The notes below the pieces were generated by a model. The model worked only from the letters and a program-made list of their open reading frames with translations, was not told where the DNA came from and ran no database searches. Position numbers and translations under genes: made by a program. A stretch of 64,000 nt of DNA from CAIQPV01 sp963719855 (GTDB lineage: Bacteria > Pseudomonadota > Gammaproteobacteria > Burkholderiales > Gallionellaceae). Below are positions 16,839-24,976 of this stretch, in pieces. Every line of letters starts with the position of its first letter. The first letter of the stretch is position 1. The stretch spans positions 1-64,000 of the forward strand of contig CAVRDK010000005.1 of assembly GCA_963719855.1 (NCBI GenBank), written 5' to 3'.

Positions 16839-17150
16839 ATGCAAAGCCAGAAAATTCGCATTCGCCTGAAGGCGTTCGATTATCGTTTGATCGACCAGTC
16901 CGCATTGCGGATCGTGGAGACAGCAAAGCGCACTGGCGCTGTGGTAAAAGGGCCAATTCCCCTGCCCACCAAAATTGAACGTTTCGACATATTGCGTTCC
17001 CCGCACGTCAACAAGACCTCGCGCGACCAATTCGAGATTCGCACGCATTTGCGCATGATGGACATTATCGATCCTACGGAAAAAACCGTGGACGCACTGA
17101 TGAAGCTGGATCTGCCAGCGGGCGTAGATGTGGTAATCAAGCTTCAGTAA
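16839..17150 (+). CDS. rpsJ: 30S ribosomal protein S10 (NusE)
   Basis: S10 is a 30S head protein that also binds NusB and NusG in antitermination. The ATG at 16839 gives MQSQKIRIRLKAFDYRLIDQ and 103 residues, exactly the E. coli length. An upstream ATG at 16809 adds ten non-conserved residues and is rejected. The loop SPHVNKTSRDQFEIRTH-type signature is present (RSPHVNKTSRDQFEIRTHLR). It is the first gene of the S10 operon. Confidence 0.97.
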   Translation: MQSQKIRIRLKAFDYRLIDQSALRIVETAKRTGAVVKGPIPLPTKIERFDILRSPHVNKTSRDQFEIRTHLRMMDIIDPTEKTVDALMKLDLPAGVDVVIKLQ

Positions 17151-17155
17151 TAATT

Positions 17156-17181
17156 GCAGGGGCGTATGGCATACGCCCTGC
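17156..17181 (+). terminator. Hairpin between rpsJ and rplC
   Basis: GCAGGGGCGTAT and ATACGCCCTGC pair with a single bulged G around a three-base loop, and AGTAGTGGTTTTATT follows. It may be a weak terminator, an mRNA-processing site or a regulatory hairpin. The E. coli rpsJ-rplC gap is much shorter than the 103 bases seen here. Confidence 0.55.
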
Positions 17182-17253
17182 AGTAGTGGTTTTATTGCAA
17201 TAAATGGATCGGTTGGCCAATTGTAGTCAGCCCCTTAAAGAAGGATATAAAAA

Positions 17254-17898
17254 ATGAGTTTAGGACTTGTCGGTCGCAAGATTGGCATGACCCGCATCTT
17301 TACTGACGACGGAACCTCGTTGCCGGTGACGGTGTTGGACGTGTCCAACAATCGCATTACCCAAATTAAAACCGCTACCACCGATGGCTACAGCGCAGTG
17401 CAAGTTGCGTTTGGCGTTCGTCGCGCCAGCCGCGTGACCAGGGCTGCTGCGGGTCATTTCGCCAAGGCGGGCGTGGAAGCGGGTAGCGTGCTTAAAGAAT
17501 TTACTGCCACTCCAGAGCAGGTATCCGGTTTGCAAGCCGGTGGTGCGCTGGGTGTGGATCTGTTCAAAGTTGGCCAGAAGGTTGATGTCACCGGCGTAAC
17601 CATAGGTAAAGGTTATGCGGGTACGATTAAACGTCACCACTTTAAATCTGGCCGTGCCTCGCACGGTAACTCCAAGTCGCATAACGTACCGGGTTCTATC
17701 GGTATGGCGCAGGATCCGGGCCGTGTGTTTCCAGGCAAGCGCATGACAGGTCACTTGGGTGACGTGCAGCGCACCGTACAAAATCTCGAAATCGTTCGTA
17801 TTGATGCCGACCGCCAGTTGTTGCTGGTGATGGGGGCAGTACCCGGCGCCAAAGGTGGCGACGTGGTTGTGCATCCGGCAGTGAAGGCAGGTGCATAA
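17254..17898 (+). CDS. rplC: 50S ribosomal protein L3
   Basis: L3 is an early 23S rRNA assembly protein near the peptidyl transferase centre. The 214-residue product begins MSLGLVGRKIGMTRIF. The internal loop SHGNSKSHNVPGSIGMAQDP contains the Gln that PrmB methylates in many proteobacteria. A good AAGAAGGA precedes the ATG. Its TAA overlaps the rplD ATG by one base. Confidence 0.97.
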   Translation: MSLGLVGRKIGMTRIFTDDGTSLPVTVLDVSNNRITQIKTATTDGYSAVQVAFGVRRASRVTRAAAGHFAKAGVEAGSVLKEFTATPEQVSGLQAGGALGVDLFKVGQKVDVTGVTIGKGYAGTIKRHHFKSGRASHGNSKSHNVPGSIGMAQDPGRVFPGKRMTGHLGDVQRTVQNLEIVRIDADRQLLLVMGAVPGAKGGDVVVHPAVKAGA

Positions 17899-18524
17899 TG
17901 GAACTTAAAGTCATTAACGACAACGGTCAGGCAGCCGCCAGTCTGTCTGCTTCAGACGATCTGTTTGGTCGCGAATACAACGAAGCGCTGGTGCATCAAC
18001 TGGTGACGGCTTATCAGGCCAATGCCCGTTCCTCCAGCAGCAAGCAAAAAGGCCGCGCCGAAATCGCCAAAAGCACGCGCAAGCCATTTGCACAAAAGGG
18101 TACTGGACGTGCTCGTGCCGGTATGGCGTCCAGCCCATTGTGGCGTGGCGGCGGCAAGATTTTCCCGAACGGCCCGGAAGAAAATTACACCCAGAAGGTC
18201 AACCGCAAAATGTACCGTGCTGGTCTGGCTTCGATTTTCTCGCAGTTGGTGCGTGAAAACCGGCTGACGGTGATAGATAGTCTGGTCGTCGAATCGCCCA
18301 AGACCAAGTTACTGGCGCAGAAAATGAAGAGCATCGGTCTGGGTTCGGGCCGTGTGCTGATCATTACCGATAATTTCGATGAGAACCTGTACCTGTCTTC
18401 GCGCAACCTGCCGAATGTGCTGGTGCTTGAGGTTCATCAGGCGGATCCCGTCAGCTTGGTGCGTTTCCCTCAGGTGCTGGTGACGCGCAATGCAATGGCG
18501 AAAATTGAGGAGATGCTGGGATGA
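17898..18524 (+). CDS. rplD: 50S ribosomal protein L4
   Basis: L4 lines the peptide exit tunnel and in E. coli represses the S10 operon by attenuation and at translation. The 208-residue product has the extended tunnel loop (KPFAQKGTGRARAGMASSPL) and the C-terminal Rossmann-like part. It overlaps rplC by one base and rplW by four (ATGA), indicating translational coupling. No E. coli-like S10 leader attenuator was recognised upstream. Confidence 0.97.
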   Translation: MELKVINDNGQAAASLSASDDLFGREYNEALVHQLVTAYQANARSSSSKQKGRAEIAKSTRKPFAQKGTGRARAGMASSPLWRGGGKIFPNGPEENYTQKVNRKMYRAGLASIFSQLVRENRLTVIDSLVVESPKTKLLAQKMKSIGLGSGRVLIITDNFDENLYLSSRNLPNVLVLEVHQADPVSLVRFPQVLVTRNAMAKIEEMLG

Positions 18525-18838
18525 GCAACCAAAAATTCAGTCAGGAACGTTTGATGAACGTGCTGCTCGCTCCGCAAATTTCTGAAAAGGCGACTTATGT
18601 TGCCGAGAAGAATGAGCAGGTGATTTTCCGCGTGGCCTCTGACGCCACCAAGCCGGAAATCAAGGCAGCAGTCGAACTGATGTTTAAAGTGAATGTTGAG
18701 AACGTGCAGGTTTCTGTCGTCAAGGGCAAGCAAAAGCGTTTCGGCAAGTTCATGGGGCGGCGCAAGGATTGGAAGAAGGCATACGTATGCCTCGCGCCTG
18801 GTCAGGAAATCAATTTTGCCGCAGGCGAGCAAGGGTAA
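18521..18838 (+). CDS. rplW: 50S ribosomal protein L23
   Basis: L23 surrounds the exit of the peptide tunnel and docks trigger factor and SRP. The 105-residue product has the expected APQISEKATYVAE start region and the RRKDWKKAYVCL segment near its end. It overlaps rplD by four bases and is five bases from rplB. Confidence 0.95.
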   Translation: MSNQKFSQERLMNVLLAPQISEKATYVAEKNEQVIFRVASDATKPEIKAAVELMFKVNVENVQVSVVKGKQKRFGKFMGRRKDWKKAYVCLAPGQEINFAAGEQG

Positions 18839-18843
18839 ACATC

Positions 18844-19671
18844 ATGGCACTGATCAAACTAAAACCAACTTCTCCAGGACGCCGCGCCGTTGTGCGCGTG
18901 GTCACTCCCGGTCTGCATAAGGGCAAGCCTCATGCGGCGCTGGTGGAGAAGAAAAACAGGACGGCTGGGCGTAATCATAACGGGCATATCACTGTCCGTC
19001 ACATGGGCGGCGGCCACAAGAAGAATTATCGCGTAGTCGACTTCAAGCGTGACAAGGATGGCGTTCCCGCCACTGTTGAGCACTTGGAATATGACCCGAA
19101 TCGCACTGCGCATCTGGCATTGCTGTGCTACGCCGACGGCGAACGCCGTTACATCATCGCCCCCAAGGGCGTTGCAGTAGGTACGCAACTGGTGAGCGGT
19201 GCGGAAGCTCCGATCAAGGCAGGCAATGCTTTGCCATTGCGCAACATTCCGGTAGGTTCGACCGTGCATTGCATCGAAATGTTGCCAGGCAAGGGTGCGC
19301 AACTATCTCGCTCAGCCGGCACTTCGGTGCAGTTGTTGGCGCGCGAAGGTGAATATGCGCAGCTGCGTTTGCGTTCCGGCGAAATTCGCAAGGTGCACGT
19401 GAATTGCAAGGCAACCATAGGGGAAGTGGGCAATGCCGAACATAGTCTGCGCTCCATCGGCAAGGCCGGTGCGATGCGTTGGCGCGGTGTGCGCCCGACA
19501 GTGCGTGGTGTGGCGATGAACCCGGTCGACCACCCGCACGGCGGTGGCGAAGGCAAGACAGCAGCCGGACGCAATCCGGTTAGTCCATGGGGTGTGCCGG
19601 CCAAGGGCTTCCGCACACGTCGTAACAAGCGCACCAGCGGCATGATTGTCCGCCGCCGCTTTCAGGTTTAA
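18844..19671 (+). CDS. rplB: 50S ribosomal protein L2
   Basis: L2 is needed for subunit association and peptidyl transferase function. The ATG at 18844 gives MALIKLKPTSPGRRAVVRV and 275 residues (E. coli 273). A longer frame from 18769 overlaps rplW and is not used. The C-terminal signature around the essential histidine, MNPVDHPHGGGEGKTAAGR, is intact. Confidence 0.98.
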   Translation: MALIKLKPTSPGRRAVVRVVTPGLHKGKPHAALVEKKNRTAGRNHNGHITVRHMGGGHKKNYRVVDFKRDKDGVPATVEHLEYDPNRTAHLALLCYADGERRYIIAPKGVAVGTQLVSGAEAPIKAGNALPLRNIPVGSTVHCIEMLPGKGAQLSRSAGTSVQLLAREGEYAQLRLRSGEIRKVHVNCKATIGEVGNAEHSLRSIGKAGAMRWRGVRPTVRGVAMNPVDHPHGGGEGKTAAGRNPVSPWGVPAKGFRTRRNKRTSGMIVRRRFQV

Positions 19672-19682
19672 GGGGTAAGAAT

Positions 19683-19964
19683 ATGGCACGTTCCATTAAA
19701 AAAGGTCCATTCGTTGACGCGCATCTACAGAAGAAGGTTGAGACAGTGCGCGCGACTAACGACAAGCGTCCGGTGAAAACATGGTCGCGTCGTTCCACAG
19801 TGCTGCCCGATTTCGTCGGCCTGACTATTGCGGTGCATAACGGCAAGCAGCACATTCCGGTATACATTTCCGAGAATATGGTGGGGCATAAGTTGGGCGA
19901 GTTTTCTTTGACCCGCACATTCAAGGGACACGCTGCTGACAAAAAAGCAGCGGTCAAGAAATAG
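19683..19964 (+). CDS. rpsS: 30S ribosomal protein S19
   Basis: S19 forms a complex with S13 in the 30S head near the A site. The 93-residue product begins MARSIKKGPFVDAHLQKKVE and has the conserved core (VGHKLGEFSLTRTFKGH). It lies 11 bases after rplB and 8 before rplV. Confidence 0.97.
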   Translation: MARSIKKGPFVDAHLQKKVETVRATNDKRPVKTWSRRSTVLPDFVGLTIAVHNGKQHIPVYISENMVGHKLGEFSLTRTFKGHAADKKAAVKK

Positions 19965-19972
19965 GAGGCATG

Positions 19973-20302
19973 ATGAACACTACTGCAGTAGTAAAACGTG
20001 TTCACCTGTCGGCCCAGAAGGGTCGCTTGGTGGCTGATCAGATACGTGGCTTGCCAGTGGACAAGGCGTTGAACCTCTTGACGTTCAGCCCGAAGAAGGC
20101 CGCCGTGATTATCAAGAAAGGCCTGGAATCCGCGATTGCCAATGCCGAGCATAATGACGGCGCCGATATCGACGAGTTGAAAGTTGTCACGATCTATGTG
20201 GACAAAGCCTCCTCGATGGCGCGGCAAATGGCTAGGGCAAAAGGTCGCGGCGCTCCGATTGAGAAGCAGTCTTGCCACATTACGATAACTGTCGGGAACT
20301 GA
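19973..20302 (+). CDS. rplV: 50S ribosomal protein L22
   Basis: L22 spans the large subunit to the exit tunnel; its hairpin is a site of macrolide resistance. Two adjacent ATGs exist (19970 and 19973). The strong AGGAGG at 19963-19968 is too close to the first, so the second is chosen, giving 109 residues (E. coli 110). The signature ESAIANAEHNDGADIDELKV is intact. Confidence 0.95.
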   Translation: MNTTAVVKRVHLSAQKGRLVADQIRGLPVDKALNLLTFSPKKAAVIIKKGLESAIANAEHNDGADIDELKVVTIYVDKASSMARQMARAKGRGAPIEKQSCHITITVGN

Positions 20303-20310
20303 GGATAAAT

Positions 20311-21024
20311 ATGGGACAGAAAATTCATCCAATCGGTTTCCGGTTGAGCGTACAAAAGAACTGGACTTCCAAGTGGTATGCCAATAGCAAGGATTTTGCC
20401 GGCATGTTACTCAAGGATATTGAGGTTCGCGATTATCTGAAGAAGAAATTGGCTGGTGCTGGTGTTTCCAAGATTATCATCGAGCGCCCTGCGAAGAATG
20501 CCAAGATAACAATTTATACCGCGCGTCCTGGTGTGGTGATCGGCAAGAAAGGCGAAGATATTGAAGCCTTGCGTGCCGAGTTGAGGAAGCGCATGGGATT
20601 GCCCGATGTGGCGTTGAACATCGAGGAAGTACGCAAGCCGGAAGTGGATGCGCAGTTGATCGCTGAGAGCATCACCTCGCAACTGGAAAAGCGCATTATG
20701 TTCCGTCGTGCCATGAAGCGCGCCATGCAAAACGCCATGCGTCTGGGCGCACAAGGCATCAAGATCATGAGTGCGGGACGCTTGAATGGGATTGAAATTG
20801 CGCGCACCGAGTGGTACCGCGAAGGCCGTGTGCCATTGCACACATTGCGTGCCAATATCGACTATGGTACCGCCGAGGCGAAGACTACCTATGGCATCAT
20901 CGGTGTCAAAGTATGGGTATACAAGGGCGAGTACACCGGAGTGGAAGAGACGGTTGCGCCAGCGGCGTCCGAACCAGAAAAAAGAGTAAGAAAGTCGGGA
21001 GCAAAACATGCTACAGCCAGCTAG
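20311..21024 (+). CDS. rpsC: 30S ribosomal protein S3
   Basis: S3 sits at the mRNA entry tunnel and carries helicase activity with S4 and S5. The start at 20311 gives MGQKIHPIGFRLSVQKNWTS and 237 residues. A longer frame from 20272 overlaps rplV. The KH domain motif GVVIGKKGEDIEALRAELRK is present. The C-terminus is a charged tail (EKRVRKSGAKHATAS). It overlaps rplP by 17 bases. Confidence 0.97.
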   Translation: MGQKIHPIGFRLSVQKNWTSKWYANSKDFAGMLLKDIEVRDYLKKKLAGAGVSKIIIERPAKNAKITIYTARPGVVIGKKGEDIEALRAELRKRMGLPDVALNIEEVRKPEVDAQLIAESITSQLEKRIMFRRAMKRAMQNAMRLGAQGIKIMSAGRLNGIEIARTEWYREGRVPLHTLRANIDYGTAEAKTTYGIIGVKVWVYKGEYTGVEETVAPAASEPEKRVRKSGAKHATAS

Positions 21025-21424
21025 AAGAAAATACCGCAAGGAGCAGAAGGGCCGCAACACCGGCATCGCTACACGCGGCAACAAAGTCAGCTTCGGTGAG
21101 TTCGGCCTCAAGGCCGTTGCCCGGGGTCGATTGACTGCTCGCCAGATCGAGGCGGCACGTCGTGCCATGACGCGCCATATCAAGCGCGGTGGACGTATCT
21201 GGATACGTATTTTTCCGGATAAACCTATTTCGAAGAAGCCTGCAGAAGTTCGGATGGGTAACGGCAAGGGTAATCCAGAGTACTACGTTGCTGAAATTCA
21301 GCCAGGCAAGATGTTGTATGAAATGGACGGCGTCGAGGAAGTGATAGCGCGCGAGGCGTTCCGCCTGGCTTCAGCAAAGCTGCCTATCGCTACCACATTC
21401 GTAGTCAGACAGGTGGGGGCGTGA
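21008..21424 (+). CDS. rplP: 50S ribosomal protein L16
   Basis: L16 contacts A-site tRNA in the large subunit. The 138-residue product begins MLQPARRKYRKEQKGRN and contains KRGGRIWIRIFPDKPISKKP, the loop whose arginine is hydroxylated by YcfD-type enzymes in some proteobacteria. The start lies within the end of rpsC, so initiation is coupled. Confidence 0.97.
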   Translation: MLQPARRKYRKEQKGRNTGIATRGNKVSFGEFGLKAVARGRLTARQIEAARRAMTRHIKRGGRIWIRIFPDKPISKKPAEVRMGNGKGNPEYYVAEIQPGKMLYEMDGVEEVIAREAFRLASAKLPIATTFVVRQVGA

Positions 21425-21426
21425 TT

Positions 21427-21633
21427 ATGAATTCAAACAAGAAGGCAAGTGAACTGAGAGTGAAGTCCGCAGTGGATCTGGAGCAGGAATTGCTGTCCCT
21501 GACCAAGGCGCAATTCGGCCTGCGCATGCAAGTGGCGACCCAACAGTTGAGCAACAATAGCCAGCTGAGCAAGGTGCGCCGCGATATTGCCCGCGTGAAA
21601 ACCATATTGACAGAAAAGGGTGTGCAGCAATGA
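21427..21633 (+). CDS. rpmC: 50S ribosomal protein L29
   Basis: L29 lies beside L23 at the tunnel exit. ATG 21427 gives 68 residues (MNSNKKASELRVKSAVDLEQ). It is preferred over the in-frame GTG at 21421 because GGGGG (21415-21419) is seven bases upstream of it. The helical hairpin with FGLRMQVATQQLSNNSQLSK is typical. It ends in an ATGA overlap with rpsQ. Confidence 0.93.
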   Translation: MNSNKKASELRVKSAVDLEQELLSLTKAQFGLRMQVATQQLSNNSQLSKVRRDIARVKTILTEKGVQQ

Positions 21634-21893
21634 GTGCAACGAATCTGAAACGTACACTGACCGGTACGGTGGTGAGTGACAAGATGGATAAGACCGTTAC
21701 CGTATTGGTTGAGCGCAAGGTCAAGCATCCGCTGATGGGCAAGATAATCAGCGTGTCGAAGAAATATCATGCCCACGATGAGAATAATGATTTTCACCAG
21801 GGCGATGTAGTTTCCATAGAGGAATGCCGTCCATTAGCCAAGACCAAGAACTGGCGCGTAACCAAGTTGCTGGAAAAGGGTCAAACGGCCTAG
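21630..21893 (+). CDS. rpsQ: 30S ribosomal protein S17
   Basis: S17 is a primary 16S rRNA-binding protein with an OB fold. The 87-residue product contains LTGTVVSDKMDKTVTVLVER and CRPLAKTKNWRVTKLLEKG. It is the last gene of the S10 segment here, because a new promoter begins 47 bases after its stop codon. Confidence 0.97.
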   Translation: MSATNLKRTLTGTVVSDKMDKTVTVLVERKVKHPLMGKIISVSKKYHAHDENNDFHQGDVVSIEECRPLAKTKNWRVTKLLEKGQTA

Positions 21894-21940
21894 CTTGGGC
21901 ATCCAAACTTGGCTTTATTAAATATAATTGCATTTATCAC

Positions 21941-21969
21941 TTGTGTTTAGTCGCAAGTTTGAATAGAAT
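21941..21969 (+). promoter_or_regulatory. Sigma70-type promoter of the spc segment
   Basis: TTGTGT (21941-21946), 17 bases and TAGAAT (21964-21969) are followed by GCGCGGC. The -10 plus discriminator TAGAATGCGCGG is identical over 12 bases to that of the str promoter at 11988. Confidence 0.8.
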
Positions 21970-21989
21970 GCGCGGCTTCGTTTCACACC

Positions 21990-22043
21990 GCCGCTTGTGG
22001 CGGCCTAACCCGAACGGGTTCCAAAACTAGCCGCTGTGAGCGG
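21990..22043 (+). promoter_or_regulatory. Three-hairpin leader upstream of rplN
   Basis: Three short hairpins follow one another in the untranslated leader: GCCGC/GCGGC (21990-22004), AACCC/GGGTT (22007-22020) and CCGCT-GTG-AGCGG (22031-22043). They could be a ribosomal-protein binding site or an RNA-stability element. The known E. coli spc repressor S8 binds farther down, so the role is open. Confidence 0.55.
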
Positions 22044-22065
22044 ATAAAGTTGGAGAGTTGAAAAA

Positions 22066-22434
22066 ATGATACAAATGCAAACGGTTTTGAATGTTGCCGA
22101 CAACACTGGCGCGCGCTCTGTCATGTGCATCAAGGTGCTGGGCGGCTCAAGGCGACGCTATGCGGCGGTTGGTGATGTCATCAAGGTCAGCATCAGAGAT
22201 GCCGCTCCTCGCTCACGCGTAAAGAAAGGCGAAGTTTACAGCGCTGTTGTGGTGCGTACTGCCAAGGGTGTGCGTCGTCCTGACGGTTCGCTGATCAAGT
22301 TCGACGGCAATGCTGCAGTATTATTGAACGCCAAATTGGAGCCGATTGGCACGCGTATTTTCGGGCCGGTAACGCGCGAGTTGCGTACCGAGCGTTTCAT
22401 GAAGATCGTGTCGCTGGCTCCTGAAGTGTTGTAA
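22066..22434 (+). CDS. rplN: 50S ribosomal protein L14
   Basis: L14 lies at the subunit interface and contacts 16S rRNA. The 122-residue product begins MIQMQTVLNVADNTGARSVM and has the signature stretch (VVVRTAKGVRRPDGSLIKFD). The ATG follows GGAGAG. It is the first gene of the spc segment with its own promoter at 21941. Confidence 0.97.
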   Translation: MIQMQTVLNVADNTGARSVMCIKVLGGSRRRYAAVGDVIKVSIRDAAPRSRVKKGEVYSAVVVRTAKGVRRPDGSLIKFDGNAAVLLNAKLEPIGTRIFGPVTRELRTERFMKIVSLAPEVL

Positions 22435-22463
22435 ACAGAGCGTAACGCAGTCAAGGAAAAATC

Positions 22464-22778
22464 ATGCGCAAGATTAAGAAAAATGATGAAGTCATTGTCA
22501 TCGCCGGAAAAGATAAGGGCAGTCGCGGCAATGTGCTGCGGGTACTGGATGATAGGCTGCTGGTGAGTGGCGTAAATAAAGTCAAGAAACACCAGAAGCC
22601 TAATCCGGTAAAGGGCGAGGCTGGCGGGATTGTGGAAATGGAAATGTCCATCCACGCATCCAATGTGGCCATTTATAACGCGATGTCGAAAAAGGCTGAC
22701 CGTGTTGGTATCAAAACGCTGGAAGACGGACGCAAGGTGCGCGTTTTCAAATCCAGCGGCGAAACGATTGACGCGTAA
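22464..22778 (+). CDS. rplX: 50S ribosomal protein L24
   Basis: L24 starts 50S assembly at the 5' domain of 23S rRNA. The 104-residue product equals the E. coli length, with the KOW motif at residues 4-32 (IKKNDEVIVIAGKDKGSRGN) and the MSIHASNVAIYN segment. It follows rplN by 29 bases. Confidence 0.96.
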   Translation: MRKIKKNDEVIVIAGKDKGSRGNVLRVLDDRLLVSGVNKVKKHQKPNPVKGEAGGIVEMEMSIHASNVAIYNAMSKKADRVGIKTLEDGRKVRVFKSSGETIDA

Positions 22779-22792
22779 AGGGGTAATAGAGC

Positions 22793-23332
22793 ATGGCTCG
22801 TTTGTTTGACTACTACAAGGATACAGTGGCGCCGGAGCTGATGAAAAAGTTCGGCTACAAGTCCGTTATGCAAGTGCCGCGTATCGAAAAAATCACCCTG
22901 AACATGGGTGTTGGCGAAGCGGTAGCTGACAAGAAAGTGATGGAGCACGCCGTGGGTGACATGCAGAAAATTGCAGGCCAGAAACCGGTGGTGACTAAAT
23001 CGAAAAAATCCATTGCGGGTTTCAAGATTCGTGAGAATTATCCGGTGGGTTGCAAAGTAACCCTGCGTAAGGCTCGCATGTATGAGTTTCTGGATCGTCT
23101 GGTAACAGTAGCGATTCCTCGTATCCGTGACTTTCGCGGTGTTTCCGGCAAGTCCTTTGACGGTCGTGGCAACTACAACATGGGCATCAAGGAACAGATC
23201 ATATTCCCGGAAATTGAGTACGACAAGATTGATGCATTGCGTGGCATGAATATCACCATCACCACCAGCGCGAAGACCGATGAAGAGGCGCGAGCCCTTC
23301 TGCAAGCGTTCAAATTCCCATTGAAGAACTGA
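22793..23332 (+). CDS. rplE: 50S ribosomal protein L5
   Basis: L5 binds 5S rRNA and contacts P-site tRNA and S13. The 179-residue product matches the E. coli length, with MQVPRIEKITLNMGVGEAVA and GYKSVMQ near the start and the loop FRGVSGKSFDGRGNYNMGIK. It is followed by rpsN after seven bases. Confidence 0.98.
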   Translation: MARLFDYYKDTVAPELMKKFGYKSVMQVPRIEKITLNMGVGEAVADKKVMEHAVGDMQKIAGQKPVVTKSKKSIAGFKIRENYPVGCKVTLRKARMYEFLDRLVTVAIPRIRDFRGVSGKSFDGRGNYNMGIKEQIIFPEIEYDKIDALRGMNITITTSAKTDEEARALLQAFKFPLKN

Positions 23333-23339
23333 GGGCAAA

Positions 23340-23645
23340 ATGGCCAAGTTATCTGTCATTAACCGTGATTTGAAACGTCGCGACACCGTAAAAAAGTATG
23401 CTGCAAAGCGTGCTGAGTTGTTGGCGATTATTAGCAACATCAAGTTGAGCGAAGAAGAACGTTATGCCGCGCGTCAGAAGCTGCAAGCGTTGCCGCGCAA
23501 TGCCAGTCCGGTGCGCTTGCGTAACCGTTGTGCATTGACCGGACGTCCACGCGGCGTGTTCAGCAAATTTGGTCTGGGTCGCACAAAATTGCGTGAATTC
23601 GCGATGCGCGGTGAGATTCCTGGTGTAATCAAGGCAAGCTGGTAA
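23340..23645 (+). CDS. rpsN: 30S ribosomal protein S14
   Basis: S14 is a 30S head protein. At 101 residues this is the long, zinc-independent type found in most proteobacteria. The segment RNRCALTGRPRGVFSKFGL holds a single cysteine rather than the four of the zinc ribbon type. Confidence 0.97.
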   Translation: MAKLSVINRDLKRRDTVKKYAAKRAELLAIISNIKLSEEERYAARQKLQALPRNASPVRLRNRCALTGRPRGVFSKFGLGRTKLREFAMRGEIPGVIKASW

Positions 23646-23655
23646 GGGTGAATTT

Positions 23656-24051
23656 ATGAGTATGAGTGATCCGATCTCCGACATGCTGACGCGCATCAGA
23701 AACGCGCAGATGGCGGAAAAAGTAACAGTTAAGATGCCTTCTTCCAAGCTCAAGGTGGCAATTGCCAAGGTGTTGCAGGATGAGGGCTATGTGGAAGGAT
23801 TTAATGTTTCCAGCAACGATGGTAAGCCACTGCTGGAAATTGGCCTGAAGTATTATGCCGGTCGCCCTGTGATCGAGAAAATCCAGCGCGTTAGCCGTCC
23901 CGGTCTGCGTATGTATAAAGGTTGCGAGGACATACCCAAGGTGATGAACGGCCTGGGTATCGCCATCGTGTCTACCTCAAAAGGGTTGATGACTGACCAC
24001 AAAGCACGCGCCAATGGAATCGGCGGCGAAGTTTTGTGCATCGTCGCGTAA
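23656..24051 (+). CDS. rpsH: 30S ribosomal protein S8
   Basis: S8 binds the central domain of 16S rRNA and, in E. coli, represses the spc operon at rplE. The 131-residue product begins MSMSDPISDMLTRIRNAQM, a start also typical of betaproteobacterial S8, and ends with the conserved IGGEVLCIVA. A second in-frame ATG at 23662 is possible. Confidence 0.96.
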   Translation: MSMSDPISDMLTRIRNAQMAEKVTVKMPSSKLKVAIAKVLQDEGYVEGFNVSSNDGKPLLEIGLKYYAGRPVIEKIQRVSRPGLRMYKGCEDIPKVMNGLGIAIVSTSKGLMTDHKARANGIGGEVLCIVA

Positions 24052-24061
24052 CGGGGTAATC

Positions 24062-24595
24062 ATGTCTAGAGTCGCTAAAAATCCTATCGTAGTGCCTGCA
24101 GGTGTTGAAATAACGCTGGCCGCTAACGAAGTTTCTGTAAAGGGTCCTTTGGGCACCTTGAAGCAAGCATTGAGCAGTGATGTCACCGTGCAACGTGAAG
24201 GTGAGCAGTTGCAGTGCAAAGCTACCAATGATTCCATGCAGGCGAGCGCCATGTCCGGTACGGTTCGTGCGCTGCTTGCCAATATGGTGCTGGGTGTGAG
24301 CAAAGGCTTCGAGCGCAAGCTGACGCTGGTGGGCGTGGGCTATCGTGCCCAGGCTGCCGGTGAGACATTGAACCTGACTCTTGGTTTTTCTCATCCGGTC
24401 GCATACAAAATGCCCAAAGGGGTGAAGGTGGAAACGCCTACCCAGACCGAGATCGTGCTAAAGGGATATGACAAACAGCAGGTCGGGCAGGTTGCCGCCG
24501 AGATCCGCGCGTTCCGTGAGCCAGAGCCTTACAAGGGCAAGGGCGTGCGTTACGCCGATGAGGTGGTGATTCTGAAAGAAACCAAGAAGAAATAA
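24062..24595 (+). CDS. rplF: 50S ribosomal protein L6
   Basis: L6 lies near the sarcin-ricin loop and the factor-binding site. ATG 24062 gives MSRVAKNPIVVPAGVEITLA and 177 residues, the E. coli length. A frame starting at 24014 inside rpsH is rejected. The C-terminal signature PEPYKGKGVRYADE is intact. Confidence 0.97.
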   Translation: MSRVAKNPIVVPAGVEITLAANEVSVKGPLGTLKQALSSDVTVQREGEQLQCKATNDSMQASAMSGTVRALLANMVLGVSKGFERKLTLVGVGYRAQAAGETLNLTLGFSHPVAYKMPKGVKVETPTQTEIVLKGYDKQQVGQVAAEIRAFREPEPYKGKGVRYADEVVILKETKKK

Positions 24596-24606
24596 TTGAG
24601 GCGGAT

Positions 24607-24963
24607 ATGTTAAACAAGAATGAATCGCGTCAGCGCAGGGCACGCAAAACCCGTGCACGTATTGCTGATCAAAAGACGAATCGCTTGGCGATTCATCGCA
24701 CCAACCTGCATATTTATGCTCAAGTGATCTCGGCTTGTGGCAGCAAGATATTGGCCAGTGCTTCCAGCCTGGAGGCTGAAGTACGCAAGGAGCTGGCAAA
24801 CGGCGGCAATGTCAAAGCTGCTGCTATAGTGGGTAAGCGCGTTGCCGAAAAGGCAAAGAGCGCAGGCATTGTCGAGGTCGCATTCGACCGTTCCGGCAAC
24901 AAATATCATGGTCGCGTAAAGGTGCTGGCTGAAGCTGCGCGCGAGCATGGCTTGAAGTTTTAA
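24607..24963 (+). CDS. rplR: 50S ribosomal protein L18
   Basis: L18 binds 5S rRNA together with L5. The 118-residue product has a basic N-terminal tail (RQRRARKTRARI) and ends FDRSGNKYHGRVKVLAEAAR-EHGLKF, the typical family terminus. Confidence 0.97.
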   Translation: MLNKNESRQRRARKTRARIADQKTNRLAIHRTNLHIYAQVISACGSKILASASSLEAEVRKELANGGNVKAAAIVGKRVAEKAKSAGIVEVAFDRSGNKYHGRVKVLAEAAREHGLKF

Positions 24964-24976
24964 CTTGGGGTAAATG

